From: Anaerolinea thermophila UNI-1
Lineage (GTDB): Bacteria; Chloroflexota; Anaerolineae; Anaerolineales; Anaerolineaceae
DNA: 64,000 nt
Assembly (NCBI RefSeq): GCF_000199675.1
Contig: NC_014960.1
Coordinates: 2,356,001 to 2,420,000 of the forward strand
Direction: 5' to 3'
The position numbers and the translations under genes are program-made. The notes below the pieces were generated by a model. That model searched no databases and was not told where the DNA came from. It was given only the letters and a program-made list of their open reading frames with translations. This document shows positions 1 to 8,673 of this stretch, in pieces; position 1 is the stretch's first letter; each line of letters begins with the position of its first letter.

Positions 1-1888
1 CCAGCGCGGTCTTCTTCTGAGCATCCGCACGGCTCCACGTACGCGACTTAATTTCCAGAAACTTGCCCAATTCCGGTTGAGAAACGGTATCCAGATTGAC
101 AAAAAACTCGGTGTCTTTATAGTGAATCAGGAAACGCAAACGGTCCTTCTGAATCTCAACCTCACGCACTGGTTTGAAATACTCCCGGTAGAACCTCAAG
201 GTATGAGTTGCCGGAGCAAGGTAACGGCTGCGGGAAAGCATAACCGATTGTTCATGATGTTCATGAGTACCGATTAAAGTGAGCCTGGTGCGCACATTGG
301 TGACATTCCCCCTATCATCAATAAATTCATCCTCGCGATAACGCAAAATGCCCTGCTGAGCATCACTGAAGAAGAAATAGGTATCATATTCCCGATAATG
401 TCGTTTTCTTTCAATCTGGATAGAGGGATGCTTCAGTGCCTTAAGAATGGAGTCCAGGTCCTCCACCTTTACTTTGGCTTGAATCTCGAAGGATTCTTCC
501 TCCATGGCTCCACCAATCGCGATGAGTTTCGACAACACTGACTGTTCACGGCGCATCAGGAAAATATCAATCTGACGGGCGTATTCCTGCCCGGCTTTGA
601 GCAATTCCTCTTCCTGCAAGGTGAGCAACTGACGATCACGCATTAACCAGCGCCCGTTGACCATTACATCGGTGACATCGGTGGATTTTGCGGCATAGAC
701 CAGTTGGGAATAAACCCCATTGGGATCGCGGGTAAAGCGAGGGGAGTTGTGCAAAGGTGAGAGATCCACCAGAATTAAATCGGCGCGCTTTCCCGGTTCC
801 AGCGAGCCAATCCACTCGCTCATGTGCATAGCCTGGGCGCCCAAGCGAGTTGCCATCAGCAAGGCCGTTTGCGCAGGCAGGGCTGTAGGATCTCCAGTAG
901 AGACCTTAGCCAAAAACGCCGCCAGACGGATTTCCTCAAACATGTCCAGGTCGTTATTGGAAGCAGGGCCATCGGTTCCAATGCCAACGTTCAAACCGAC
1001 TTCCAGCATTTTTTGCACCGGGGCTACTCCCGAGGCAAGTTTCAGGTTTGAAGAGGGGTTATGGGCTACACCCGCCCGAGCATGGTAGAGGGTGCGCATT
1101 TCGCCTTCATCAATGTGGACGCAGTGTGCCGCCAGGACTTTGGCTTCAAATAAGCCCTGTTTTTTAACATACGGGATGACCGGCATGCCCTCATCACGAC
1201 GCATGTTCTCGACTTCCTGAGCCGTTTCGCTCAGGTGGGTATGAAGTGGAACATCATACTCCGCCGCCAGTTGGGCGGAGGCGCGCAGAATTTCATCGGT
1301 ACAGGTGTAGGGAGCGTGTGGAGCAACTGCAGGTACGATTAAAGGATGCCCTTTCCAGCGCTCGATAAACTCCCGAGCGGCTGCCAGCGATTCCTCGTAA
1401 GAACCGGCATCGGGGCTGGGGAATTTCAACACCGTTTGCCCGCAGAGGGCGCGCATCCCTGCTTCGGTGGCGGCTTTGGCTACATCTTCCTCAAAATAAT
1501 ACATATCGGCAAAGGTTGTCACGCCACTGCGAATCATCTCGGCACAGGCGATTTTTGTCCCCAACCGCACAAAATCCGGTGAAACAAACTCACGCTCCAC
1601 CGGCATCATGTACCCCAACAGCCAGACATCCAAGCGCAAATCGTCTGCCAAACCGCGCAACAACGTCATAGGGACATGGGTGTGAGCATTAACCAATCCA
1701 GGCATGAGCACTTTTCCCTGACAATCCATCGTTTGCTCAGCCTGGTACTTCTCCACCAGTTCCCTGCTTCCACCAACTGCTACGATATGATCACCCTGAA
1801 CGGCCACTGCGCCATCGGGAATCTGACGCAATTCCTGATCCATGGTGAGTACAAATGCATTGGTCAAGAGTAAATCCACTTTTTCCAT
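1..1888 (-). CDS. SAH/MTA deaminase-like amidohydrolase fused to a CYTH domain (partial, C-terminus beyond window)
   Basis: The first ~455 residues are a metal-dependent amidohydrolase of the SsnA/TrzN/MtaD group, which hydrolytically deaminates S-adenosylhomocysteine, methylthioadenosine or related compounds. Visible metal and catalytic motifs are NAHTHVPM (~res 66), HTHLSET (~216), HCVHID (~257) and GTDGPASNNDLDM (~303). The same frame then continues without a stop into a CYTH (class IV adenylate cyclase / thiamine triphosphatase-like) domain from ~res 461, with EIQAKVK as its ExExK-type motif and paired Arg/Lys strands such as LRYREDE and FLEIKSR. The reading frame is open to base 1, so the C-terminus is missing. 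The start ATG at 1888 follows an AAAGGA site. It lies 4 bases after the CinA stop, so the two genes are probably one operon. The substrate is inferred from family motifs only. Confidence 0.8.
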   Translation of the reverse strand, partial: MEKVDLLLTNAFVLTMDQELRQIPDGAVAVQGDHIVAVGGSRELVEKYQAEQTMDCQGKVLMPGLVNAHTHVPMTLLRGLADDLRLDVWLLGYMMPVEREFVSPDFVRLGTKIACAEMIRSGVTTFADMYYFEEDVAKAATEAGMRALCGQTVLKFPSPDAGSYEESLAAAREFIERWKGHPLIVPAVAPHAPYTCTDEILRASAQLAAEYDVPLHTHLSETAQEVENMRRDEGMPVIPYVKKQGLFEAKVLAAHCVHIDEGEMRTLYHARAGVAHNPSSNLKLASGVAPVQKMLEVGLNVGIGTDGPASNNDLDMFEEIRLAAFLAKVSTGDPTALPAQTALLMATRLGAQAMHMSEWIGSLEPGKRADLILVDLSPLHNSPRFTRDPNGVYSQLVYAAKSTDVTDVMVNGRWLMRDRQLLTLQEEELLKAGQEYARQIDIFLMRREQSVLSKLIAIGGAMEEESFEIQAKVKVEDLDSILKALKHPSIQIERKRHYREYDTYFFFSDAQQGILRYREDEFIDDRGNVTNVRTRLTLIGTHEHHEQSVMLSRSRYLAPATHTLRFYREYFKPVREVEIQKDRLRFLIHYKDTEFFVNLDTVSQPELGKFLEIKSRTWSRADAQKKTAL

Positions 1889-1892
1889 CAAT

Positions 1893-3038
1893 TTATCCTT
1901 TCTGGGAAAGATGCCTGCGTACAAGATCCAGGGCTGTGTTCCCCGCCCAGGTTTTGACCAGCGCTGGGGCGCCACCAAATTTCCGCAATCCTGTTTGACG
2001 CCCTTGAGGGGAAACAATTTCCCACCGCAGAGAAAACGAATCGAAATCTCGGGAAAGACAAACCCCTAAAAACACCTGCGCCTCATCCGTCTTCTCCGGG
2101 ACGAGAGGCGAGCCTTCTTCTGCAATTGTCTCTGCCCGGCACGTAGAAACATCAGCGAGAGAAGGATGCCTTAACCGCGCACACAACTCTCCTTCCAATC
2201 CCACTTCAACAACCAGCAACTTCCATCCCAGACGGCTTAACTGCCCGGCGATAACGGTTTCCAGGGTGTCTGCATCTGCGCCAAAAATTGCCTCTCCACA
2301 ACGCTGGCGCACGAGCGCTTCCATGTCGGCAATCATACTGGCGGCATTTTCGGGCGTCTCGGCTTTGGCTGTAATGCGAATATCGCATTGCCCAGGATGT
2401 GCCAGTAAACCTACTGTGGGGTTGGATGAGGTTTCCAGATCCCCGATCCACTCATCAATTTGCGATTCCCCCACCCCAGCCGTATGGAGCACACGAACTT
2501 GAATGACCCCGTGAAGATGAAAACGCTCTTTAAGATAAGGCACAACTGCATGCTGGAACAGATACTCCATCTCGCGGGGAACACCGGGCAAACAAATGAT
2601 ACAGGCTTCTGAAGTCTCACCGATGAAAGCAGGGGCAGTACCAACTGGATTAGGTATGGGGATAGCCCCTTGGGGGATAAACGCCTGACGTCGGTTGTTT
2701 TCAGAAGGCTGGCGACCGTATCTCTGAAAACGTTCCTGGATTTGCTGCCACAATTCAGGATGAAATTCCAGTTTAACCCCCAAAGCACGGGCAACCGCCT
2801 GCCGGGTAGGATCATCCACGGTTGGTCCTAATCCGCCGGTTGTCAGGACAATTTGTGAACGCCCCAATGCCTCTTTGAGAACGCCGGCAATGCGTTCTTC
2901 GTTATCCCCCACGGTTGTCGTACGATATAAATCTACGCCTAAATTCCGCAACTCGCGCGCCAGAAAGCGGGTATTTGTGTCCAGGATTTCCCCAAGGAGA
3001 AGTTCCGTACCAATGGTAACAATCTCTGCAACAGGCAT
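1893..3038 (-). CDS. cinA: CinA-like protein with degenerate C-terminal domain
   Basis: The N-terminal half is a molybdopterin-binding-like (MoCF/CinA) domain: TIGTELLLGEILDTNT near the start, TTGGLGPTVDD at ~res 70, and LPGVPREME. CinA proteins combine this nucleotide-pyrophosphatase-like domain with a C-terminal PncC-type NMN deamidase. Here the C-terminal part (from ~res 250) keeps the fold-like spacing but reads VVEVGLEGELCARL where PncC proteins carry AESCTGG, so the deamidase is probably inactive. The chosen start (MPVAEIV, ATG at 3038) follows AAAAGGGA; a longer frame runs upstream without a good ribosome site. It is divergent from the PadR gene. Confidence 0.8.
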   Translation of the reverse strand: MPVAEIVTIGTELLLGEILDTNTRFLARELRNLGVDLYRTTTVGDNEERIAGVLKEALGRSQIVLTTGGLGPTVDDPTRQAVARALGVKLEFHPELWQQIQERFQRYGRQPSENNRRQAFIPQGAIPIPNPVGTAPAFIGETSEACIICLPGVPREMEYLFQHAVVPYLKERFHLHGVIQVRVLHTAGVGESQIDEWIGDLETSSNPTVGLLAHPGQCDIRITAKAETPENAASMIADMEALVRQRCGEAIFGADADTLETVIAGQLSRLGWKLLVVEVGLEGELCARLRHPSLADVSTCRAETIAEEGSPLVPEKTDEAQVFLGVCLSRDFDSFSLRWEIVSPQGRQTGLRKFGGAPALVKTWAGNTALDLVRRHLSQKG

Positions 3039-3131
3039 AGGTTCCCTTTTGTTTTTCCTATTGTAGTGTATGCTACAACGCTTCGCAAGTTCAACATCCG
3101 CTGAACCTGTGCACATCTTTATCTCCTGTGA

Positions 3132-3152
3132 TATACTCATTTAGTGAGTATG
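3132..3152 (+). promoter_or_regulatory. Leaderless promoter with palindromic operator for the PadR-type gene
   Basis: TATACT at 3132-3137 looks like a -10 box about 7 bases before a GTG/ATG start, implying a leaderless transcript. The palindrome ATACTCA-TTTAG-TGAGTAT (3133-3151) covers the -10 box and the start codon. PadR proteins usually repress their own promoter through such an inverted repeat; autoregulation here is inference. Confidence 0.55.
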
Positions 3153-3704
3153 AGCCGTCGAAAAGCCAGCGAAAGTTCTCCGGAATATCCCTTACTGGGA
3201 TTTTTATACTTTCAGCCTCTTCATGGATATGACCTCCATAAGAGACTGGAAAGCACATTGGGAGAAGTCTGGACTCTGCCTCAAAATCAGGTGTACAACA
3301 TTTTGAAACGCCTGGAATGTCAGGGATACATTACACCGATTTCAGGGGAGAGCGAAAGTCATACTCCCAATAAGCAAGTTTTTACCCTCACCCCCGCAGG
3401 AAAACACCATTTTGAAACCTGGTTAATGACCCCTACACCAGGAAGTTCCAAAGCGCTTCGGATGGAATTCATCTGCCGATTGTTTTTTGCCACCCAAATT
3501 TCAGAAGATTTGTACTCCCGGCTGATTCAAGAGCAATACCATGAAATCCATCGCTCCGTTGAATACCTGAAAAAGAAAATGGAAGCCTGTCCGGCAGAAC
3601 AGGTTTTCAATCGCATGGGACTGGATTTGCGCATTCGCCAGTTAATTGCGACTCTGGAGTGGCTTGAAACCTTTCACCAGATTTGTGAGGAGCAATTGAC
3701 ATGA
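3150..3704 (+). CDS. PadR family transcriptional regulator
   Basis: About 184 residues. The N-terminal winged helix has the PadR signature: LLGFLYFQPLHGYDLHKRL, then VYNILKRLECQGYI and FTLTPAGKHHFETW. The C-terminal half is helical, as in the dimerisation arm of this family. The start is ATG 3150 or GTG 3144; both sit directly after the -10 box, so the mRNA appears leaderless. Its stop overlaps the start of the ABC permease by 4 bases (ATGA), so it is translationally coupled and likely controls that transporter. The effector is unknown. Confidence 0.85.
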   Translation: MSRRKASESSPEYPLLGFLYFQPLHGYDLHKRLESTLGEVWTLPQNQVYNILKRLECQGYITPISGESESHTPNKQVFTLTPAGKHHFETWLMTPTPGSSKALRMEFICRLFFATQISEDLYSRLIQEQYHEIHRSVEYLKKKMEACPAEQVFNRMGLDLRIRQLIATLEWLETFHQICEEQLT

Positions 3705-4549
3705 GCAGCCTGCCTGCAACCAAAGCCATCACCGTACCGGAAGCCGAGAGAACCTCTACCATCTGGTCAAGATGGTATCAGCAATTATGGAAACTACTTG
3801 CCCTGCCCCTTCTGCTGTTCTTTGTTTTACCCATCGGAACAATCTTTGTACGCTTAAGCCCTGAGGATGTCTGGAAAGTTTTGCAAGCCCCTCAGGCGCT
3901 TCAAGCCCTTTCTCTAAGCCTGATTACGGCGACAGTGACTACTGCGATTACATCCATTGCCGGCACTCCTCTGGCTTACCTGATTTACCGCCGACGTTCC
4001 CCTTTCACGCGCTTTATAGAAACACTCATCGAACTACCTTCGGTGCTTCCCCCTTCTGTAGCAGGGGTAGCCCTTTTATTGACCTTTGGACGCAACGGCT
4101 GGTTAGGACAATCTCTCTCGGTGATGGGTATTCAGATTCCCTTTACCCCACTCGCTGTGGTGCTGGCACAATTGTTCATCGCCTCGCCTCTGTATGTAAA
4201 ATCGGCGGCTTTAGGATTTGCCAGCATTGATTGCGAAGTCCGCAAAGCTGCCGCGCTGGATGGGGCAAATCGCTGGCAAATTCTGCGCTATATTGTCATT
4301 CCTCTCTCGTGGCAAGCCATTGTCAGCGGGCTAATCCTGACCTGGGCAAGAGCCATTGGGGAATTTGGGGCTACCATTCTATTTGCCGGTAATCTGCCGG
4401 GACGTACCCAAACCATGCCCATTGCTATCTATATTGGCTTCGAAACCAGTTTGGAACTGGCTCTGACCCTATCAGCCATCCTTGTCCTGATTTCTTTTGG
4501 CATTCTAATACTGCTCAAGACCTTTTTACATGCCTCAAACTCTGAATAA
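3701..4549 (+). CDS. Molybdate/tungstate/sulfate-type ABC transporter permease
   Basis: A 282-residue inner-membrane permease with about six hydrophobic segments. The ABC-importer coupling loop is seen as VRKAAALDGANRWQILRYIV (~res 185-205). LPSVLPPSVAGVALLLTFG and RAIGEFGATILFAGN are characteristic of the ModB/WtpB/CysT group, which imports oxyanions. It follows PadR with an ATGA overlap. No binding protein or ATPase lies next to it, so it must borrow partners encoded elsewhere or the operon has been reduced. The exact anion cannot be told. Confidence 0.8.
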   Translation: MSSLPATKAITVPEAERTSTIWSRWYQQLWKLLALPLLLFFVLPIGTIFVRLSPEDVWKVLQAPQALQALSLSLITATVTTAITSIAGTPLAYLIYRRRSPFTRFIETLIELPSVLPPSVAGVALLLTFGRNGWLGQSLSVMGIQIPFTPLAVVLAQLFIASPLYVKSAALGFASIDCEVRKAAALDGANRWQILRYIVIPLSWQAIVSGLILTWARAIGEFGATILFAGNLPGRTQTMPIAIYIGFETSLELALTLSAILVLISFGILILLKTFLHASNSE

Positions 4550-4569
4550 GAATAAAAGGATTACTTTTC

Positions 4570-5388
4570 ATGGAAGCCTTACTTGCTCTCGTCGTCGCCA
4601 TCCCCATTGGAGTGCTGGGCGGTTTGATTGGACTTGGTGGGGCAGAATTTCGTCTGCCCGTTCTGGTAGGGATTTTCAAGCGCTCGGCACGAGATGCTGT
4701 ACCGATTAACCTCGCCATCAGTCTGATCACTCTTCTCTCTTCCCTGATTATTCGATTAAGAGTTTTGCACGACTTTCCTTATGTATCCCTTTTGGTACCT
4801 GTTGGTGGACTTATTTTTGGGGGAATGGTGTTTGCTTTTATTGGTGCAGGATGGATCAGCCAGATTCCCGTTCATCGTTTAGAGGCATTAATCCGCTATT
4901 TCCTAATCATGATTGGAATCCTCTTGTTAATAGAAGGATTATTTTCTCTTCCTGTAGGCCATCTCCTGCGGTATTCACTCTGGTTGCAGGGCATTGTTGG
5001 AATCATTTGCGGAGCAATGATTGGCATTGTCAGCAGCACCCTGGGAGTGGCGGGCGGTGAATTAATCATTCCGACTCTCATTTTTATCTATGGGATAGAC
5101 GTCAAACTGGCTGGAACTGCCAGCCTGATGATCAGTTTACCCACAGTGGCCACCGGCATTTTCCGTTACTTCCGCAAAGGATTGTATCGGGAACGCAAAG
5201 AATGGACAACGATGATTGCCCCCATGGGAGCCGGTTCGGTTGCTGGAGCCATCCTGGGGGGCATTTTGATGGGAATGATTCCCGGGCAATGGCTTAAGGT
5301 TATTCTGGGATTGGTGCTGATCATCTCTGCCTTACGGATGTTCGTGAATCATCACCAATCCCAGAATAAAACCGCCGGGAAAGTCTGA
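4570..5388 (+). CDS. TauE/SafE family sulfite/organosulfonate exporter
   Basis: 272 residues with about eight membrane segments in two repeats. The first repeat begins IPIGVLGGLIGLGGAEFRLP and the second has GIVSSTLGVAGGELIIPTLI. These paired Gly-rich motifs define the TauE/SafE (TSUP) family, thought to move sulfite, sulfoacetate or other sulfur compounds. A GGA-containing site precedes ATG 4570, 20 bases after the ABC permease, so it is likely cotranscribed with PadR and the permease. It converges on the YeiH-type exporter gene. Confidence 0.85.
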   Translation: MEALLALVVAIPIGVLGGLIGLGGAEFRLPVLVGIFKRSARDAVPINLAISLITLLSSLIIRLRVLHDFPYVSLLVPVGGLIFGGMVFAFIGAGWISQIPVHRLEALIRYFLIMIGILLLIEGLFSLPVGHLLRYSLWLQGIVGIICGAMIGIVSSTLGVAGGELIIPTLIFIYGIDVKLAGTASLMISLPTVATGIFRYFRKGLYRERKEWTTMIAPMGAGSVAGAILGGILMGMIPGQWLKVILGLVLIISALRMFVNHHQSQNKTAGKV

Positions 5389-5401
5389 AAATAGGTAGGG
5401 A

Positions 5402-6457
5402 TTAGAACAACCACCCCCCAAAAATCACCCAGGCAACACCTAAAGCAAGTAAGGTGTTAAAGAGAGTAATTATCAGAAAGGCTATAATAGGCCGGGTGCC
5501 CATAGCGTTAAGTTCTTTAAGTGAAAAATCCATTCCCATGCCCACGAAGGCAAAGGTGAAGAACCAGTTTTTCAGGGCGTCAATGGCTGTTCCTTTGCCG
5601 CCGTCAATCCAACCCAGTGAGTAAAGCACGGATGCCACCACAAACCCAAGCACAAATTTAGGAAAGCGATCCCAGATAAGACGTGGGCTGGGCTTTGTGC
5701 CCTCACCGGCTTGTTTGCGCGCAAAGTATACTGCCAGCAGGAAGGCTACCAGCCCAATCAGCGTGTTTTGAGTGGATTTCACAATCGAGGCAATCTTTTG
5801 GGCTTCCTCGCCAAAAATGGTGCCAGCCCCTACCACTGCCGCCGTGGTATCAATGTTGCCGCCAAACCAGGCACCGGCAACCGCTTGAGGTAAATGCAAG
5901 GCTTGCGCAATCAGCGGAGAAATCACCATCATGGGGAGAGCCACCAGGATCACCAGCGTAGCCACGTAAGTGACCTGTTCTTTTTTCGCCTGCACGGAAC
6001 CAGCCGCCGCAATAGCAGCAGACACACCGCATATAGACACAGCAGACGAAAGGACCGCGCGCAGTTTTTCATCCAACCCAAACTTTCCAGTAATCCACCA
6101 CGAGAACATGAAGACAGAGGTGATCATGATCAGGGTTTGGATGATGGCTCCTCCGGCAGCGTGAAGGATGATCTTCAGATCAATACCCGCCCCCAGAAGA
6201 ATCAAACCAACCTTCAAAAAAAGTTCGGTACGAATGCCAGACTTGACCTCTTCAAACTTTCCCAGTTTTCTGAGAAAAAAACCACCCAGCAAGCCCACCA
6301 GGGCTGCCCACATGGGGTACTCCAGAGCTTTACCGGGAATTTGAAAAGGCAGGGTCATGGGGTAAATCCAGCGAGTAAGGCGCCAAGCCACCCACCCGAG
6401 AAGAAAGGTAACAAGCAAGCCCATTACAGGATAAAGAAAATGCTGTTTCTTTTCCAT
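5402..6457 (-). CDS. YeiH/PSE family putative sulfate exporter
   Basis: 351 residues, about ten membrane segments. Family features are GVSAAIAAAG in mid-protein, WFGGNIDTTAAVVGAG, and the final GMGMDFSLKELNAMGTRPI. The family is annotated as putative sulfate exporters but transport has rarely been shown. ATG 6457 follows AGAGGTGAAGGG. It lies 12 bases after a 41-residue membrane protein gene and is probably translated from the same mRNA. It is convergent with the TauE/SafE gene, giving a compact sulfur-anion export neighbourhood. Confidence 0.8.
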   Translation of the reverse strand: MEKKQHFLYPVMGLLVTFLLGWVAWRLTRWIYPMTLPFQIPGKALEYPMWAALVGLLGGFFLRKLGKFEEVKSGIRTELFLKVGLILLGAGIDLKIILHAAGGAIIQTLIMITSVFMFSWWITGKFGLDEKLRAVLSSAVSICGVSAAIAAAGSVQAKKEQVTYVATLVILVALPMMVISPLIAQALHLPQAVAGAWFGGNIDTTAAVVGAGTIFGEEAQKIASIVKSTQNTLIGLVAFLLAVYFARKQAGEGTKPSPRLIWDRFPKFVLGFVVASVLYSLGWIDGGKGTAIDALKNWFFTFAFVGMGMDFSLKELNAMGTRPIIAFLIITLFNTLLALGVAWVIFGGWLF

Positions 6458-6469
6458 CCCTTCACCTCT

Positions 6470-6595
6470 CTAGAAAACGATAGGCAAACCCTGTTTGCCA
6501 ATCCACCCCAGCACAGAGAGCAGAATCAAACCAAAAGCAATCACGACTGACAACCAGTCTTCATTTTGAAGAAAAGAGAATTTTTGAGATTTCAT
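6470..6595 (-). CDS. Small (41 aa) membrane protein upstream of the YeiH-type exporter
   Basis: A short frame starting MKSQKFSFLQNEDWLS and ending GLPIVF, with one hydrophobic helix (VVIAFGLILLSVLGWIG). GAGGAGTGAGGT sits just before the ATG at 6595, a good ribosome site, and the stop lies 12 bases before the exporter start. I do not recognise a family. Position and topology suggest an accessory subunit of the exporter, which is inference. Confidence 0.65.
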   Translation of the reverse strand: MKSQKFSFLQNEDWLSVVIAFGLILLSVLGWIGKQGLPIVF

Positions 6596-6599
6596 ACCT

Positions 6600-6892
6600 C
6601 ACTCCTCTCTTGATCCTACCGGGGATTATAGTCTCTCTAATGGAACAAAAACATTCTGTGATTCTCTGTGTAAGGAATCTGCAAAGCACAGAATCCATGT
6701 ACAATAAAAATTCACGCCCATATCCACCTCCTTTTCAGGCACATTGTTCAAGACAAATCATATGTCCATCCAAAAAGAGTTTTTTCCTGAAAAAACCCGA
6801 ATAAACTCACTTAAGCAGGTGCTTATCGGTGGTAAAATTATTCTAAATATTGAATATGATTTGAAGACCATTCCGAAAAACAGGAGATTTCT
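6600..6892. promoter_or_regulatory. Divergent intergenic region with an ArsR-like inverted repeat
   Basis: This ~290-base AT-rich gap separates the leftward exporter pair from the rightward thioredoxin-like gene, so it must hold two promoters. ATATT-G-AATAT at 6847-6857 is a short perfect inverted repeat about 36 bases before the ATG, similar to sites bound by ArsR/SmtB-type repressors. No regulator gene lies here. I see no convincing coding frame. Confidence 0.3.
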
Positions 6893-7135
6893 ATGTTAAA
6901 CATTAAAATCCTCGGTTCTGGATGCGCCAATTGCAAACGCCTTGAAGCCCTGGCACGAAAAGTAGTTGGAGAGTTGGGCTTGGAAGCCGAATTTGAGAAA
7001 GTAACCGACATGAATGAAATCATGAAATGGCCCATTCTTTCTACGCCAGGGCTGGTTGTTAATGGCAAAGTGGTTTCATATGGAAGAATCCCCAGCGAGG
7101 CAGAAATTGCTGGCTGGTTGAAATCGGCTTCTTAA
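6893..7135 (+). CDS. Thioredoxin-like redox protein with CxxC motif
   Basis: 80 residues, the size of the 'redox-active disulfide protein 2' / MTH895-TM0996 thioredoxin-like group. The active-site pair is Cys11 and Cys14 in SGCANCKRLE, and the cis-proline loop is seen as STPGLVVNGKV. An AGGAGA site precedes the ATG. It lies 77 bases upstream of an ArsP-like permease. This pairing is common in arsenic or metal(loid) and thiol-stress loci, so a role in reducing or delivering a metal(loid) to the permease is plausible. Confidence 0.85.
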   Translation: MLNIKILGSGCANCKRLEALARKVVGELGLEAEFEKVTDMNEIMKWPILSTPGLVVNGKVVSYGRIPSEAEIAGWLKSAS

Positions 7136-7212
7136 TCCGTCAGAGTAGATTGTTCTACTCTTTTTTATTGGCTTAATACATTCAAAATAACGAATATAAA
7201 AACGGAGAAAAG

Positions 7213-8547
7213 ATGGGGTCAATCCTGAGTTACCTTTCCACATTGCTCTGGTCTGGATGGACAAGCCTACTGGATTATCTTGCCGCGCACGTCCTTCTTT
7301 GCCTCGTTCCAGCCTTTTTCATCGCCGGATTCATGAGTTCCATGATTCCCAAAGAAGCCATTACCCGCTTTCTGGGACCCCGGGCATCCAAATGGGTAAG
7401 TTACCCCATTTCTGCCATTGGTGGTTTCATTCTCGCGGTTTGTTCCTGCACCATTTTGCCGCTATTTGCAGGGATCTGGAAACGAGGCGCGGGATTGGGC
7501 CCAGCCATCACCTTCCTGTTCGTTGGACCTGCCATAAATATCCTGGCTCTCTCTTACACGGGAGCCGCCATTGGGTTTGACATTGCCGCCTCACGGTTAA
7601 TTCTCTCGATTGGGTTCGGAATCCTCATCGGGGTAATCATGGCATGGGTGTTCCGGAAAGAGGAACGTGCCCGTGCCGTTGAAATGCAGGAAAATGGCGT
7701 TTTTGACCAGACTGCTCGGGTAAAACCCTCTATTTGGGTGATGTTTGCGCTGCTGGTGGGCATCCTGATTGTGGGGACTTTACAGATAAACGTCTTAACA
7801 CGTGTGTACGCTCGAATTGAATTGCCGTTCGAATGGTCAAACCTCTTGGGACAAGGATTAGCCTCGTTGAGTCTGACATTTCAGGGCGGGGTATTGATCC
7901 TCTTGCTGATGGTTATTGGGGTCACCTCCTGGAAAGGCTTTGAGAATATCTTCGAGGGTTTCAACCGATGGACTTATGCCGCACTACTCCTGATTGGGTT
8001 GACCATTCTCATCGCCGCGCCAAAAGAAGAGGTGGATTCGCTCATCATCGGCATTAATGGCCGCCTGATTGGTGAAATCCTGCTTCTTGCTGGTGTCATT
8101 TTTGTTGCCCGCCGGTACTTTACCAAGGATGAATTAACCGGTTGGATTTGGGAAACGTGGAAGTTTGTCAAACAAATTTTCCCGCTCTTAATCGTAGGCG
8201 TGTTTGTTGCAGGAATGGCAAAAGTCATCATTCCAGAAACCTGGGTACGGACAATTGCCGGTCAAAATACTCTGCTGGCGAATACGGTTGGGGTGCTGTT
8301 TGGTGTCTTCATGTACTTTCCCACCCTGGTTGAAGTCCCCGTGGCAAAGATGTTCCTGGATTTAGGCATGGCGCGTGGTCCGCTTCTGGCATATCTGCTG
8401 GCGGACCCGGAACTGTCTTTACAGTCTATCCTGGTGCTGAATGAAGTCATGGGGAAAAAGAAAACCGCCGTATATGTGTCTTTAGTGGCTGTGTTGAGTA
8501 CTCTGGCAGGATATCTGTTTGGGGTTTTCATCGCACACTTCTCTTAA
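7213..8547 (+). CDS. ArsP/DUF318-like permease
   Basis: 444 residues with about ten membrane segments. Family PF03773-type permeases include ArsP, which exports trivalent methylarsenicals. The conserved cysteine motif CSCTILPLFAGI lies at residues 77-88, and FLFVGPAINILAL and YFPTLVEVPVAKM follow the family pattern in both halves. A weak GGAGAAAAG precedes ATG 7213. With the upstream CxxC protein it forms a likely two-gene unit. The true substrate is unknown. Confidence 0.8.
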   Translation: MGSILSYLSTLLWSGWTSLLDYLAAHVLLCLVPAFFIAGFMSSMIPKEAITRFLGPRASKWVSYPISAIGGFILAVCSCTILPLFAGIWKRGAGLGPAITFLFVGPAINILALSYTGAAIGFDIAASRLILSIGFGILIGVIMAWVFRKEERARAVEMQENGVFDQTARVKPSIWVMFALLVGILIVGTLQINVLTRVYARIELPFEWSNLLGQGLASLSLTFQGGVLILLLMVIGVTSWKGFENIFEGFNRWTYAALLLIGLTILIAAPKEEVDSLIIGINGRLIGEILLLAGVIFVARRYFTKDELTGWIWETWKFVKQIFPLLIVGVFVAGMAKVIIPETWVRTIAGQNTLLANTVGVLFGVFMYFPTLVEVPVAKMFLDLGMARGPLLAYLLADPELSLQSILVLNEVMGKKKTAVYVSLVAVLSTLAGYLFGVFIAHFS

Positions 8548-8590
8548 GGAATATCTGCCAGAACACATTCTTTCACCCTGCCAGCACAGA

Positions 8591-8635
8591 AAAACTCCCT
8601 TTCTCAGAATTTGAGTAAGGGAGTTTTAATGCGTT
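8591..8635 (+). terminator. Rho-independent terminator after the ArsP-like gene
   Basis: AAAACTCCCTT (8591-8601) pairs perfectly with AAGGGAGTTTT (8617-8627); T residues follow. It lies 43 bases after the permease stop. Confidence 0.8.
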
Positions 8636-8673
8636 TCTCTTTTATTGTATAATCCACCTATAAAAAGCGCTCC

